Assembly: GCA_025677815.1 (NCBI GenBank)
Contig: JAIXMP010000003.1
Span: 372,001 to 436,000 of the forward strand
Direction: 5' to 3'
Length of the DNA: 64,000 nt
From: Phascolomyces articulosus
Taxonomy: Eukaryota > Mucoromycota > Mucoromycetes > Mucorales > Lichtheimiaceae
A program made the translations under genes and the position numbers. The notes below the pieces were generated by a model, which saw only the letters and a program-made list of their open reading frames with translations, was not told the origin of the DNA and did not search any database. Of the stretch, positions 23,463 to 34,722 are shown one piece after another (the stretch's first letter is position 1; every line of letters begins with the position of its first letter).

Positions 23463-26400
23463 TTACAAAGGACCACCACCAAATACACTATTAAATAATT
23501 TTTGCATTCCACTTCCACCACCCGGAGGGCCAGGTTGTCTCATACTACCACCACCGCCAAAACCACCATCCATGGCAGAAGGATCATTATGGAATTCGGG
23601 TCGTACCATAAATGTGCTATCTTGAATAGGTATATACTGGACTTCGAGTTCTTCCGGACTACCAAATGTAGATCGAAAGTGATGTGCAATCATTGTACTT
23701 GGAGATACATAGGTAATTCCTGGTAATTTTTCTTCTTTTTCAAGACTTACAGTTGCCATGTGGCCATTCATTTCTATAGCACGATGTAACCTGCGTTGGT
23801 TGGTTACACTAAAAGGAGCCCACACGTTATTACCACCACCATGTTCATTATCACCACCTTCACCACCACCAGGATGTTGTTGTGGGTGAAATGCCATTGA
23901 TTTTGGCCGATAACACCAAAGTCCACGGAATTGACTTAGTTCTTGTGCTTTGGTTGTCAATTTTCGACTGCTTTTTCTGGATAATCCACCCATACCGCCC
24001 ATCATGGTTGGATTATTACCTGGTCCACCACCACGTCCACCCATAGGTCCACTGTTCAATGACATTCGTTGCACTGCATCTTCTAGGGGTACCATGGCAT
24101 TACGATCCCACATATTCATGTCCATAATATTCTTGTGATGATCATTGTTTCCCCCTCCGCCTCCACTCAAAAGACTACCAAAAAATGATTTTCTTCTTCC
24201 AAGTGGAAGTTGTTTTCCAAATCCACCACCGGGAGGGCCATTCATCATTGGACTGTTAAAACCCTGTTGTTGCATCATCATATTGGGAGGTGGACCACTA
24301 AAACCACCACCAGGACCACTATGAGGAGGACCCCCGCCACTGTTGCCTTGCATCATTCGATCGTTGCCGCCTGGACCACCGCCACCGCCACCAAAAGCAC
24401 CTTGGTCCATATCATTATGATGACCACCGCTGCCACCTCCGTTCATGGATTGATCCATTCCTCGACCGTTACCACCGTTGCCGCCATGCATACCACCGCC
24501 ACCACTAGTAGGAGGACCATCCATCATACCACCTCCACCTCCACCATTGTCTCCTCGCATATCATCGTGTTGCTCTTGATGGTGATCATGATGGTCATCG
24601 CCCATCATACTTCCAGGACCACTACCACCGCTGCCGCCCATACCATTCATCATCGGAGGCATCATTCCTATAGGAGGCATCATCATTCCAGATAACGGAC
24701 CACCCAAGCCACCCATAGGTGGCATTCCTCCTGCACCCATGGGAGGAGGAAGTGGTGGCATCATACCCATCATTGAAGGAGGAGGCATCATAGCTCCACC
24801 ACCCATGGAAACACCCGAAGGACTTGACATCATAGACATTGGATTCTGTTGTTGCATTGGGTTGAGGGGACCATTAGCACCACCTCCACCACCGGATGGA
24901 CTTGAAAAATAAGAAGCTGGCATCCATGGTGTGCCAGGTGCACTATTGTTATTGCTATTGCTACCAGAATGATCGCCGCCTGGAGGACCCGGTAGATCCA
25001 TTGGTGAATTCCCAAAAGGTGCAGCACCTGAAGCACCTCCAAGTCCCATAGGTAATGGAGGAGGTGGTGGAGGACCTACCATAGCAGCACCTCCAACAGA
25101 CATGCGACGCATCATGGGATGATCTATCATTTCGCCAGACAGGGGTCCTGGTTCATAAAGTGAGTGACGTCTACCTAAACCAGTGGCTGACATTCCCATT
25201 GGAGGAGGAAGTGGAGGTGGAGGTATACCCATTTGTGGAGGAAGAGGTCCAGGTGGCGGAAGTACATGAATAGATCTTCTTCTCATAGCTGGATGTGGCA
25301 CTGGTGTTTGTCCCATGAAGGATCGTCGTCGTCGAATACTATTGCATCGCCTTTCTTGTTCTTGATCACTTTCATCTTCTTCATCATCATTATCTTCACT
25401 ATCATCATCCTCTGTAGAAGTGAGTTGTGCTTGTGCATCATGAAATATTTCTTCTTCTAGTCCTGGGTGCATAGGGATGGATGGACCCATGATAGGTGAA
25501 TATAATTCAACAGGTGAACCAGGTGCACTCCTAGCAAGTCGTTGTTGACTAGGTCGTCGTCGTAATATAGAACCACCTCGACTACCACCACCACCGCTAT
25601 TGCTTCGACCCAAAGCATTGTTGTTAGGGGGAGATGATGTCAATGAATTGGCACGCTGTAACTGGGATGGTCTCTTCTTTAATCGACTACCACGACGACT
25701 GCCACTACTTCCTCGACGTAAGATAGATGGATGAGGTGGAGGTGGTGGAAATGGTAGTAAAGGTGGGGGAGGAGTAAGCATTTCTCCATTGTCCATAAAT
25801 GGATCATCTTGTACCATCATCATTTGTGGAAGAAATGGAAGAGGAGGCATATGACCGCCTGCCCTTTTTCGGCTCGGAAGCGACCGTGTCCGCTTAGGTC
25901 GTACGGGAAGATCGGGAGCAAGAAGTGGAGGAGGTGGTAAGAATCTAGGTGGTGGTACAAGTGGAAAATCACCTCCCATCATATCTATGTTATCCATATC
26001 ATCGCCTACAACGCCCTCTTCATCATCGTATGGATCATCGTCTGGATGAAATGGTGGCATACCATGCATAAATGGAGGTGGTAATGGACCGCCATGAAAA
26101 AATGGATGATGCATTGGATGATGCGGTGGAGGTGGTGGAAATGGAGGAGGTGGAGGAAATGGTAACATCATTTCTTCATCAAATTCAGGATCATACTCAT
26201 ATGGATCCATAAACGCGTCTGGATGAGGTGGTGGAGGAAGACCAGCTGCGGCTGCTGAGGAAGGTGAAAAGGGTCCAGGGTATGGTGGATGATGTTGAAA
26301 AGGAGATGATTGATCCCAAATATCATATTCATCCACCTCTTGATCGTTATCTAACCATGGTTCTTCATGGTGTTGTTGTTGTTGGTGACGACGTGAAGGT

Positions 26401-26654
26401 CGTCGTGAAGGCTGTGGTTGTGGTGATGGTTTACGTGATGATGATCGTCGATGATGCTTTGATGGCTGGCGTTTACTGCCATGGCGACGTTTACTATGAT
26501 TACGTCGTCTGTTATGTGGTGATGATGATGCTGATTCTAAATGTTCATAAGTGTCATTGATTTCATTTAATCGAGGATCATAAATATAATCATTAGGATG
26601 ATATCTTCTTGGCGATGGTCTTTCGAAATCATTGATTGTATCATAATCTGCCAT
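23463..26654 (-). CDS. Intronless 1063-aa Pro/Gly/Met-rich protein with a conserved-looking C-terminal domain
   Basis: A single open frame runs from the ATG at 26654 to TAA at 23463. The N-terminal part has an Arg/Ser/His-rich basic region (about residues 50-90). Long stretches of PPPP, PPMGM, GGGGG and HHDH follow, with an acidic segment (about residues 415-435). This composition suggests a disordered scaffold or RNA/protein granule component. The last 150 residues are of normal complexity: GLWCYRPKSMAF at about 912, then VWAPFSVTNQRRLHRAIE and KLPGITYVSPSTM. The order Trp, W-x-PFS, Leu-x-x-Ala and a hydrophobic strand is reminiscent of WWE-like modules found in DDHD lipases and ADP-ribose readers, but that is only a pattern impression. 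Function is not assigned. The frame is real in my view because of its length, the start context and the absence of stops across 3.2 kb of AT-rich DNA. Confidence 0.8.
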   Translation of the reverse strand: MADYDTINDFERPSPRRYHPNDYIYDPRLNEINDTYEHLESASSSPHNRRRNHSKRRHGSKRQPSKHHRRSSSRKPSPQPQPSRRPSRRHQQQQHHEEPWLDNDQEVDEYDIWDQSSPFQHHPPYPGPFSPSSAAAAGLPPPPHPDAFMDPYEYDPEFDEEMMLPFPPPPPFPPPPPHHPMHHPFFHGGPLPPPFMHGMPPFHPDDDPYDDEEGVVGDDMDNIDMMGGDFPLVPPPRFLPPPPLLAPDLPVRPKRTRSLPSRKRAGGHMPPLPFLPQMMMVQDDPFMDNGEMLTPPPPLLPFPPPPPHPSILRRGSSGSRRGSRLKKRPSQLQRANSLTSSPPNNNALGRSNSGGGGSRGGSILRRRPSQQRLARSAPGSPVELYSPIMGPSIPMHPGLEEEIFHDAQAQLTSTEDDDSEDNDDEEDESDQEQERRCNSIRRRRSFMGQTPVPHPAMRRRSIHVLPPPGPLPPQMGIPPPPLPPPMGMSATGLGRRHSLYEPGPLSGEMIDHPMMRRMSVGGAAMVGPPPPPPLPMGLGGASGAAPFGNSPMDLPGPPGGDHSGSNSNNNSAPGTPWMPASYFSSPSGGGGGANGPLNPMQQQNPMSMMSSPSGVSMGGGAMMPPPSMMGMMPPLPPPMGAGGMPPMGGLGGPLSGMMMPPIGMMPPMMNGMGGSGGSGPGSMMGDDHHDHHQEQHDDMRGDNGGGGGGMMDGPPTSGGGGMHGGNGGNGRGMDQSMNGGGSGGHHNDMDQGAFGGGGGGPGGNDRMMQGNSGGGPPHSGPGGGFSGPPPNMMMQQQGFNSPMMNGPPGGGFGKQLPLGRRKSFFGSLLSGGGGGNNDHHKNIMDMNMWDRNAMVPLEDAVQRMSLNSGPMGGRGGGPGNNPTMMGGMGGLSRKSSRKLTTKAQELSQFRGLWCYRPKSMAFHPQQHPGGGEGGDNEHGGGNNVWAPFSVTNQRRLHRAIEMNGHMATVSLEKEEKLPGITYVSPSTMIAHHFRSTFGSPEELEVQYIPIQDSTFMVRPEFHNDPSAMDGGFGGGGSMRQPGPPGGGSGMQKLFNSVFGGGPL

Positions 26655-26655
26655 G

Positions 26656-26680
26656 ATATATATATATATATATATATATA
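26656..26680. repeat. (TA)n microsatellite immediately upstream of a start codon
   Basis: About 12 TA units abut the ATG at 26654 of the Pro/Gly-rich gene, so they lie in its 5' leader or core promoter. Confidence 0.9.
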
Positions 26681-28085
26681 AGAAATATATAGAAGAAGAG
26701 CAAAGAAGAAGAAAGATATATAAAATATAAAATAAAAAGAAAAACGCAAAAAAGTAACAACAATTGCCATTTTTCTTTTTTTCAAAATTTTCATGTTTTT
26801 GTCATGGGGTGCACGAAGTTGTTTGTGATCAAAAAAGGCAGATGTGTATTTTATCGGATTACCTTGTTTAGCCACGCATCCATATACATTACTCTATAAA
26901 ATCTTATGAGTGATCAGTCTTGTATCAATATTTTTAGTTATGCAACAAGTCAGAGATATGTAACTATCATCACTAATGGTGAACACTGTATTGCCATTAT
27001 TTTGATTACAGTGTCTATTGTTATCTTTTGTATCTAGTAAAAAATAGGTTTTAAATGAAACATTCACTATATACGTATGGAAAGAGGATATATGTTTCTA
27101 TTTAATAAATATAAACTCATTTTCTATGTTATATCCTTGATGAATGGTAGATGTCTAGATTTTGTGATCTTAACGGTGGAGTAGAAAAATAAGGAACAGC
27201 AATAAACAAAGGACTGAAAACGGGTGATCGATGCGGCGAAAAAGAATGCACAAACAATTTATCGTTCTGGGCCCTTCCTCCTATTATTTTTACTATTTTT
27301 CTATTCGGTCAATAAGTATATACAACCTCTTTCAAATGTTTGAACATCTTTATATTTGTCTTTAAAATAACACCACGAGGCGCACGGGTCCCAATTGCAT
27401 GGTCCCTCGCAGGCATGGGGTTTGCAATAATATAATAAAAAAGGTTGGTTGTAAAAAGAAAGTGAAGGTTGCACACAAAACGACCCGTGCGTAAATCCTA
27501 ATTTAATAATACTAACACATCATCTGACGAAAGAAGAAGAATAGGTGAACGATGTAAAATGTAGAATGGTTTATTATACAAAATAATCACGTAAATCTCA
27601 TATCCTAGAGAACGTTAATTGTTAACTATCGTTAATGCATATGATTACAATGCATGAAGAGAAGGAAGAAGTAAAGTAGTAAGGCAATAGATATCGTAAA
27701 AAAAAGGTCAAACATATAAGTCTGTGCACTTTTAAAGATTTATATATTTGGAATCCAAGCTACCGACAACGATGATACCGACGCATTGCTTTTATAATAT
27801 GTACTCTTAAACGATATCTATAACAGTTCTCTGTAGTGTAACAATAATAAAGATCTATGAACCCATAATGATTCTCCACCTTAAAAAGAGTGCAGGAATT
27901 ATTTTACTTTTCTTCTTTTTTGTTTCTGTCAATTGACGTTTTTTTTTTTTTGACAAGTTGAAAAGTTTATGATGATATATGATTAGTATCAAATGATAAA
28001 TAATATCATTAGGTATCAATTTATAAAATCGTTTGAATAAAATGACAAAAAAAAACAATCATCATCATCATCATCACTTTCATCA

Positions 28086-28289
28086 TTATATATCATCATC
28101 AGTGCAATATTTATCATTCAAATGATCCCACAGGGTGTGCGGCGTAGCACGAAACGCATTATGTTCAATCAGGTGTTGCAACAATGAGCTTCCATCTTGA
28201 TTTACTGGGTAAGTTATATATAGTTGCAATAGTGGTAGTAGTAGCATTTCCATTGTTACTTCCGATCGTGAAATAATGATTTCAGACAT
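28086..28289 (-). CDS. Possible small protein, 67 aa
   Basis: This is an ATG-started frame without introns, preceded by TATATATATA about 20-30 bases upstream and read away from the R3B2-like gene. The composition is more protein-like than other short frames nearby: a hydrophobic helix (MLLLPLLQLYITYP) is followed by LLQHLIEHNAF and TPHTLWDHLNDKY, then an acidic end. I do not recognise the family. It could equally be a chance frame. Confidence 0.28.
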   Translation of the reverse strand: MSEIIISRSEVTMEMLLLPLLQLYITYPVNQDGSSLLQHLIEHNAFRATPHTLWDHLNDKYCTDDDI

Positions 28290-29048
28290 TTTTATATTAA
28301 AGTATTATATATATAAATAAGCTTGAGAAAAAAAAATTAGAAAAAAGCGCGGGCACGAAACGCATAATGGATCAACAAGAAGACTTTAATGTTTAAATTA
28401 TTATTATGATATTTACAGATTGTTTTATTCTTACTCTTCTCAATTTACTAGTACTATAATGATGAAATATATATCCGAACGTCCCGAAGTTTTTTTTCTC
28501 AATTGTATATCTTAACAACAGGTGATTTATGAAAAGGGACCAGTAATTATTATAACAGCATAGACGTTATTATCCCATGCCTGACATGTTAACGACGACG
28601 ACGACTACACCACATCATACCACTTTCTTTAAATAGTAAAGCTTAAGGCGTTGGTCATGCAAGCTTATTATTAGTTGTGTACAAGGAACAAGATGTACCT
28701 ACGTAATTATTTTGAAGATGCCTTTTACCTGGTGAAAATTTCCAAAAAAATAAAAAAAGTACTTTATTACTGATATTATCATTACAGATCATATAAATAA
28801 GCATGAAGGATAAGAAAAAGGAGATCATCCATTGCTTCATTCTATATTATATAACGGAAAAATAAATTTGGATTCTTTTGTTAGTTTAACGATTAGATAG
28901 GGATTGTTTATATGTTTCTATCAATTCCAAGTAGTACTTATGGAAATAAATGTAAGTAAACTTGTGATGCTCTTTATTTTATTGTATTCACTTTTTGATA
29001 TTTAAAAATAAGTAATGTGTTTGAGTGGTATGTATATGCTATATAGGA

Positions 29049-31283
29049 ATGGCCTACACAACTCTGGTTCTGAATAGTGATGATGATGAGGTTGACTTGT
29101 CTCCATATTTCACGCAGTGGTACGTATCCATTAAAGTGATATACCACAATATTCTACACGTAATATATTTCTCATGTTTTTATTTTTAGATTGCAAAGTG
29201 CAATGAAATATATCAATTTGACAGGACAGAATAGTGAGTTTATAAACGTATCATACAGTAAAGAGAACATGATCATGATTGATTACGATTTTCAACTGCC
29301 GCGCGTCAGGATCTGCTTTCGTGGAGGGTAAAGAGCTGCGTGCTTTTTCATTCTCTTTGACTCTCTCTTTTTTTGTCGAAAAAAGCTCCTGGGGATCCTG
29401 TTTAACCATTAGATATCATAATGGCAAGTCTAGAAAATTGTTTGACTCACATGTTGAATGGGGCTGTGAATCATAACAACCCTTCATTTGATTTAGCAGC
29501 TATGATACAAGAATGTGCACCCGGACCTATCAATAAGGTAACATTCTTTTGACGCGTTGTACCTTTTTTTTTAAATTTACATTGAAATAAATGAACTTTT
29601 TTTTTATTTGGAAAAAAAAACATTAGCATTATGAATTTTTAGGCCAAGGAGCAATTTATCTTGCAGTAACAACATGTCTTCGCCAACAATTTGGACAATA
29701 CAATGACGACATACTTCAACAAATGCTGGCCTTATTGACTCGCAATCGACCTTTTTCCAGAGCGTTTGCTTATTATTATGGGTTTCATCAAATCAAAATA
29801 AACACCTTGTTACCTGAAACAGTAGCAGAACGTATTGTTGGGTAAATAAATTCATTGGAAAAAGTGTGTGATGTTTTTTGGTGTATATGAAAATCGATCA
29901 AAGAAAACCAAGTCTGCATAAACTGAAACAAGCAATAAAAAAATTTACAGAATCATTCAAGATATGTGTGGATCACAAGTCGTTTTAGCCACAGTGACTC
30001 CAGTCCTTTCTGAACATGGTCCTGAACTACTTAGTAAATTACCACGACCTTTACGAAGAACGATGGGGCTTTTGAATAAAGAGAATAATATTGGAACACC
30101 TCTTGGAAACGGTAATAATATTGCATGTGTTCCCCCTTTTGATGCACCGATGCCACAGCAACAATGCCACCAACAACAATCGCAGTCGCAGCCACAACAA
30201 ACCCCACAGCCATCATCACCACGACGACCCATTGCTATCTCACGAAGTCTCTCTTTTTCACAAAGTAGTGTGAATCCATACAATGAGTTTTTACTAATGA
30301 CCAAACAAGGTAATGGTGCATCGCATATCTCCTTTGAAGAAAAAAGAAATGATATTGGCAATGTGATCTTGGAATGGGGTTGTCGAGTTACATTTCAAAT
30401 GACCAAATCCTCTGCATGGCGTACGCATCATCGATTTGGACAAACGAAAAAGAAAGCAAAATTTTTGGTCTTACATGATATCAATAACTATTACAAAAAA
30501 TATCCAGAACAAGCACTTCAGGATAAGCTGATTGTTCCTGATGTTGGTCAACCTGAAAATGCACTTGATTTACCTATTGATCCCAGCGATTATTGTCATG
30601 ACACTGTACAGCAAAAACAACAAGAGTCTTCACCAGCAACACCGGAATTGCCAACATACTGGTATAGTCCATTTCCTGGTCTTTCTGATACACAAGCGAT
30701 TCATATTCCTGATAAACGAAATCGAACCATGGAAGAAGAGGATGAATATGCTCAACATATGATGAATGTCTTGTTGGGTGATTTCCCTAAAATTTCACTA
30801 GAACATGATGGACTTAGTAAACGACATAAAAAGATGACAGTCTCTACCATGGAAACCACAACAGAATATACCACCACGACAACCATGATGGATAGTGATG
30901 ATATCATGACACCTCCTTCTTCTGCAGCATCTTTGTTACCTGATACGATTCATCCGCCCAATAATTCAGCAGAATCTGTCACAGATCTTGGTGCTATTCG
31001 TAAAATGGTGGATGTGTCAAGATTAGACAAAATGATCAATGATCCAGTTCAAGCGGCTAATCCTAAATCATCATTGTTTTCTTATATCCATAATATCAAA
31101 GGATTAGAGGTCAAATCCGAATTTGAAGAAAATGGACCTGCTCATCAGAAAATCTTTGAAACAACCACCTCCGTGTTTGGTGGTGGATATACTGTTTCTG
31201 GAAGAGGAATGGGTTTAAAGAAATCAGATTCTGAACAAATGGCTATATTGAATCTCATGAAAAAGATTGTTGGTGTTGCATAA
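29049..31283 (+). CDS. R3B2-like protein: divergent RNase III domain plus two dsRNA-binding domains
   Basis: Modelled exons are 29049-29119, 29199-29233, 29310-29327 (18 nt), 29413-29537, 29627-29841 and 29951-31283 (598 aa); frame closure is exact. Residues about 20-155 look like an RNase III domain: NKHYEFLGQGAIYLAVTTCL aligns with the NERLEFLGDAVLDLLVT signature. One acidic residue is kept (Glu86), but the first Glu is Lys and the Asp is Gln90. Residues about 262-334 fit a dsRBD (VNPYNEFLLMTKQG, then HHRFGQTKKKAKFLVLHDI). Residues about 520-598 fit a second dsRBD (PKSSLFSYIHNIKGLEVKSE, then SGRGMGLKKSDSEQMAI). A Gln/Pro-rich linker and a long acidic linker separate these. This layout, atypical RNase III domain with two dsRBDs, matches R3B2 of Mucor, which acts in the dicer-independent, RdRP-dependent RNA degradation pathway. 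A mitochondrial ribosomal mL44-type protein is a weaker alternative because there is no targeting peptide and there are two dsRBDs. The first three exon joins are less certain than the rest. Confidence 0.72.
29310..29327 (+). other. 18-nt microexon in the R3B2-like gene
   Basis: It is flanked by GCGTCAG on the left and GTAAAGAG on the right. It encodes SAFVE plus shared codons, and joins phase 1 to phase 1. It links TGQN to DIIMASLENC in one open frame, whereas skipping it would also keep the frame because 18 is a multiple of three. Confidence 0.55.
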
Positions 31284-32225
31284 AATTTTCCCTATTTCTC
31301 ACTCGCCCTCCTACTAAACTGATTCTATTCCATATTGTACATTTAAAATTACCAACAACACCTATTTTTTTTTCTTTCTATTATTCTTATAAAAAAATAC
31401 ACCCTTTGACTTCCTTCTCCCCCCCCTCCTTCCCTTTCTCTCTTTTTGCCTTATTGAACAGTAACAACTGACTATTCGTTTCTCATACATATCCTTTTTA
31501 TAAACACCACCCTCACACTTGCACAAAATGTTTTATACTTTTTATACATATTAAAAGAAAGAAAAAAGATGTCAATCATCCCATGTTATTTTTTTATGAT
31601 ATTTACATGAAAAAAAAGAATAGTTTTTTATGGTCTACTAATCAAAGAGATATATGTCTTGTTACTTCTTTTGTTTTGGAAAAAAAACGCATATATATAT
31701 ATATATAAAGAGAAATGTATGAATATACTAAAAAAAAGAAACTAAAAGAGAGAGAGGGGGGAGGGAGGGAGGGAGAGAGGGAGAGAGAGGGAGAGGGAAA
31801 AGAGGCTATGTGTGTGTTTTGGAGTAATAGTAATAGTAATAATAATGGTAATAATAAAAATAATAATTGTAATAAAAAAGATATTCTATAATGTCTTTTT
31901 GAAAGAAAAGGGGAAAGAAGAAAAATAGAAGAAGGCTATATGTAACATGCAGGTTTTTGTTATAATAATGGTGGTTATTTTTTTTTCTTGTATGTTATTT
32001 TATAAAGGTAGTATAAAGAGTATTTACGAAAAAAAAAGTATATATCCTGTTTTTCTTTGGGTTATGTTGTTGTTATATTAAAGAAGGTGAGGGGAGAGAG
32101 AAGGGGGAAGGTGGGAGAAGAATGAAAGTTTATGGTTGATTTGAACCAACAGCACACCTAATTATAAAATAAGGTTAACAAACAATCAAATTGAAGTTGA
32201 AATTGATAAATCACTATAAAGAAAC
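31284..32225. other. Intergenic between convergent genes; purine-rich and simple repeats
   Basis: This is the 3' region of the R3B2-like and PSP1 genes. It contains a (TA)n tract near 31691-31708 and a GA/GGGA purine tract at 31744-31804. No coding sequence is visible. Confidence 0.5.
31744..31804. repeat. Polypurine (GA/GGGA)n tract
   Basis: About 60 bases of pure purine occur on the plus strand, with one short break. Such tracts can form triplex (H-DNA) structures and vary in length. Confidence 0.85.
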
Positions 32226-34722
32226 TTACATCCAAATTCTAGTCTTGTATAATTTGAATAGATCTCTAACTAATTCTCGGAAATCTACGCGACGGTCAGC
32301 AATAAAGTAAAACGTCAACTTGCGCTTATCCCTAAAAAATAACAATGAATTTTAATTAACGTGTTTATATTCAATCCATATATACATACCCATCCTTCAA
32401 TTCATTCATACACACATTCCCCATGTGTAAAAAATAACTTACCATTGGTATTCTGCATCCACAACTTGCATTGGCATTTGTTTTTGTTTCACTTTGCTTT
32501 GACATACCAAAAGGGCCTTGGCTTCATCTTGACTTTTACCCATCAATAAAGTAATTTCGTTCGGTTTGGCCAAACGAATCACTTGTTTAATAGCGACTTC
32601 TTTTTTCTTGTTGGTGTTTTCCACTTCTCCATTCACATTATTAGCACCTCCATTCAATTGATGTTGTTGCTGCTGCTGTTGTTGCTGCTGTTTTTCTTGT
32701 TGTTGTTGAACCATAGAAACAAGTTGAGTTCGACTAATTCTGTCCAATGTCACTTTACCCAAATCGTGACCTCGATCTGCTTCCACAATCACCAAATCAT
32801 TCCTAGAAGGAGTCGATTGATCAGGCCGTGTAAAATACATATCAGACCGTCCACGTTTAAATTCCACTACACAAAATAAGGCATTTTCATCAATATCCAC
32901 CAATAAAGATCCTTTGCCCATATTTTCAGGTGGATAATCCGCTGATAAATCATCTTGAATCGATGTAGGTGGTTGTTGTTGAATGGTTTGTTGTATAGCA
33001 GCTGCCGCTACTGTGGCTGCAGCACTAGGGTATGAAGAGGGTGTCGTCGTAGGGGGTGTCACACTTCCTTGCATCCTTAAACTTTGCAATCCTTCCAACA
33101 ATTCGTTCACACTCACATTGGTATTTTGTGGAACAGGTGTGGCAAGTGAGTGCCGTCTTTGACTAAGGAACGCAAATGCACTTTTTTTTAAAAAAAAAAA
33201 GTCAGTTAAGAAATCTATTTCTAATTCCATCACACTTTTTTTCCTCAGGTTTTATACTTACTTTCTATCCGCATCATTCGATGATAAAGGACCACCTGTA
33301 GAAGTATTGGTAGCAGCACCTCCTTGTAATCTACTGTCCGGCATAGGAGATAATGAGAATCGTCTCAAACTTGCCAATCGTTCACGATCACCATTGGACA
33401 TGAAAGAAGAGGATGAAGGAGGAGGTGGTGGTGGTGAATACATGGATCCAAGACTCGAAGGATGGTGATGATGGTGATGAAGTTGCTGTTGTTGTTGATG
33501 GTGATGATGATGGAATGAAGGAGGTGCATGAGCAACTGAGGATCGACGTTGACTTGCAAGTCGAGCTGCGGCACCTGTCCAAGAATCTTCGGAAGAAGGA
33601 TGAGCTGGATGCCAAATATCAAATGCAGCAGCCGAGGATTTGGACCGGGCGCGAAGTTGAGCAGCCGCAAGCATTTCATCATCCATGGCCGATGGCATCA
33701 AGTCGTCATTATTATTATTATGAATATTATGAATCATGCTGTTGTTATTATTATTATTATTATTATTTTTATATGTCATAGAATCTAAAGGTTGAATCAT
33801 ATCATCGTCATCTTCTTCTTCATGCATGGTCACCAAATGTTGAGCAAATCGTGAATTATTAAAATCGGTGGTTGGATGATGGGTTGAATTATCAATGGAA
33901 TAAGACATGCTTCGATGTTCTCTAAAAAAAGGTTCTGTGGAGACTTCGGGTAACATGGGAACAGAAGCAATATCAGGATATTCAATAAAAGAAGAACGTC
34001 GTCCATCCGATAATGTGGTAGGTGGGAAAAAAACATTGGATGAAGTAGAGATTGAGGAAGAAGGTGTGGGAAGTGTTGTCGTGGTAGTTGTAGTGGAAGT
34101 GTTATTATTGGTGGTAGTACTTGTTGCCCAAGGCGCTGCTGGAAGTGGTTGGACCGCAGCTGCGGTGCTTACTGCTGAGTTTCTGCGGATCGGTGGGAAA
34201 GCATAATCTTGTTGTAGCCAGTTTAGAGAAGAGGATGAAGTGGATGAATGATGATGTTGTTGATGTTGGTGATCTGATGAAGCACCATTTCCATTCCCAT
34301 TGTTATTATTACTATTACCAGACATTGGATGATGAAGATAATCATTGTTATTATTATTACTCGCGGTGCTGGAAGTAGTAGTGGTAGTTGTACTACTGGA
34401 TTGTTGTGAAAGTAGACCCTGACGGCCGCCACTTCGTGGAGGACTACCCACTGCTTTCCAAGTTGACCTTGAAGTAGTGCTATTTAACACAGATGACGAA
34501 TGACTCATGTCATTGGTAGTACCATTGTCATTCGTTGACAATGTCTATATATATATATATATATCATTTTTTATTATTATTTGTTATAAAATAAAAAAAA
34601 AGGTTAAATAAGGATGATTATAAGTATACATATAACAAATATGAAACAAAATAAAGTTTTCTTTTTTTTTTCCTTCTCCTTACATTATTTGGATGAATCG
34701 ATCGAGACATTTGCGAAATCAT
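32226..34722 (-). CDS. PSP1 C-terminal domain protein, 721 aa
   Basis: Exons on the minus strand are 34722-34684, 34544-33262, 33180-32443 and 32331-32226; all introns are GT-AG and the frame closes. The conserved PSP1 domain fills the last 220 residues: [60 protein letters not shown] and the ending [17 protein letters not shown]. The N-terminal two-thirds is Ser/Thr/Asn/His-rich low-complexity sequence with poly-Asn and poly-His runs. Fungal PSP1 proteins (suppressors of DNA polymerase alpha mutations in yeast) associate with mRNP/P-body components; a precise role here is not shown. A poly-Gln insert (Q10 or so) interrupts the PSP1 domain. The start exon is small (13 codons); the ATG at 34508 inside exon 2 is an alternative start. 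Confidence 0.88.

Larger units (their letters stand above)
26655..29048. other. 2.4-kb divergent intergenic region
   Basis: It separates the Pro/Gly-rich gene (-) from the R3B2-like gene (+). It begins with a (TA)n tract at 26656-26680 directly upstream of the ATG of the minus-strand gene. One possible small gene at 28086-28289 is listed separately. Nothing else is supported. A G/C-richer patch at about 27370-27420 has no feature I can name. Confidence 0.4.

Noticed and set aside
24210..24695. 161-codon plus-strand frame rich in Thr and His
   Set aside because: It is the shadow of the Gly/Met/Pro-rich gene on the other strand; its bias is the complement of GGN and ATG-rich codons.
27365..27420. 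G/C-rich patch considered as a tRNA or other RNA gene
   Set aside because: No cloverleaf, no internal A/B promoter boxes in the right spacing, and no convincing stem could be drawn.
28940..29048. A 12-nt first exon (ATG at 28940, donor GTAAGT) for the R3B2-like gene
   Set aside because: Joining it to the acceptor at 29046 shifts the frame and gives a stop; the ATG at 29049 is in the right frame. A non-coding 5' UTR intron remains possible.
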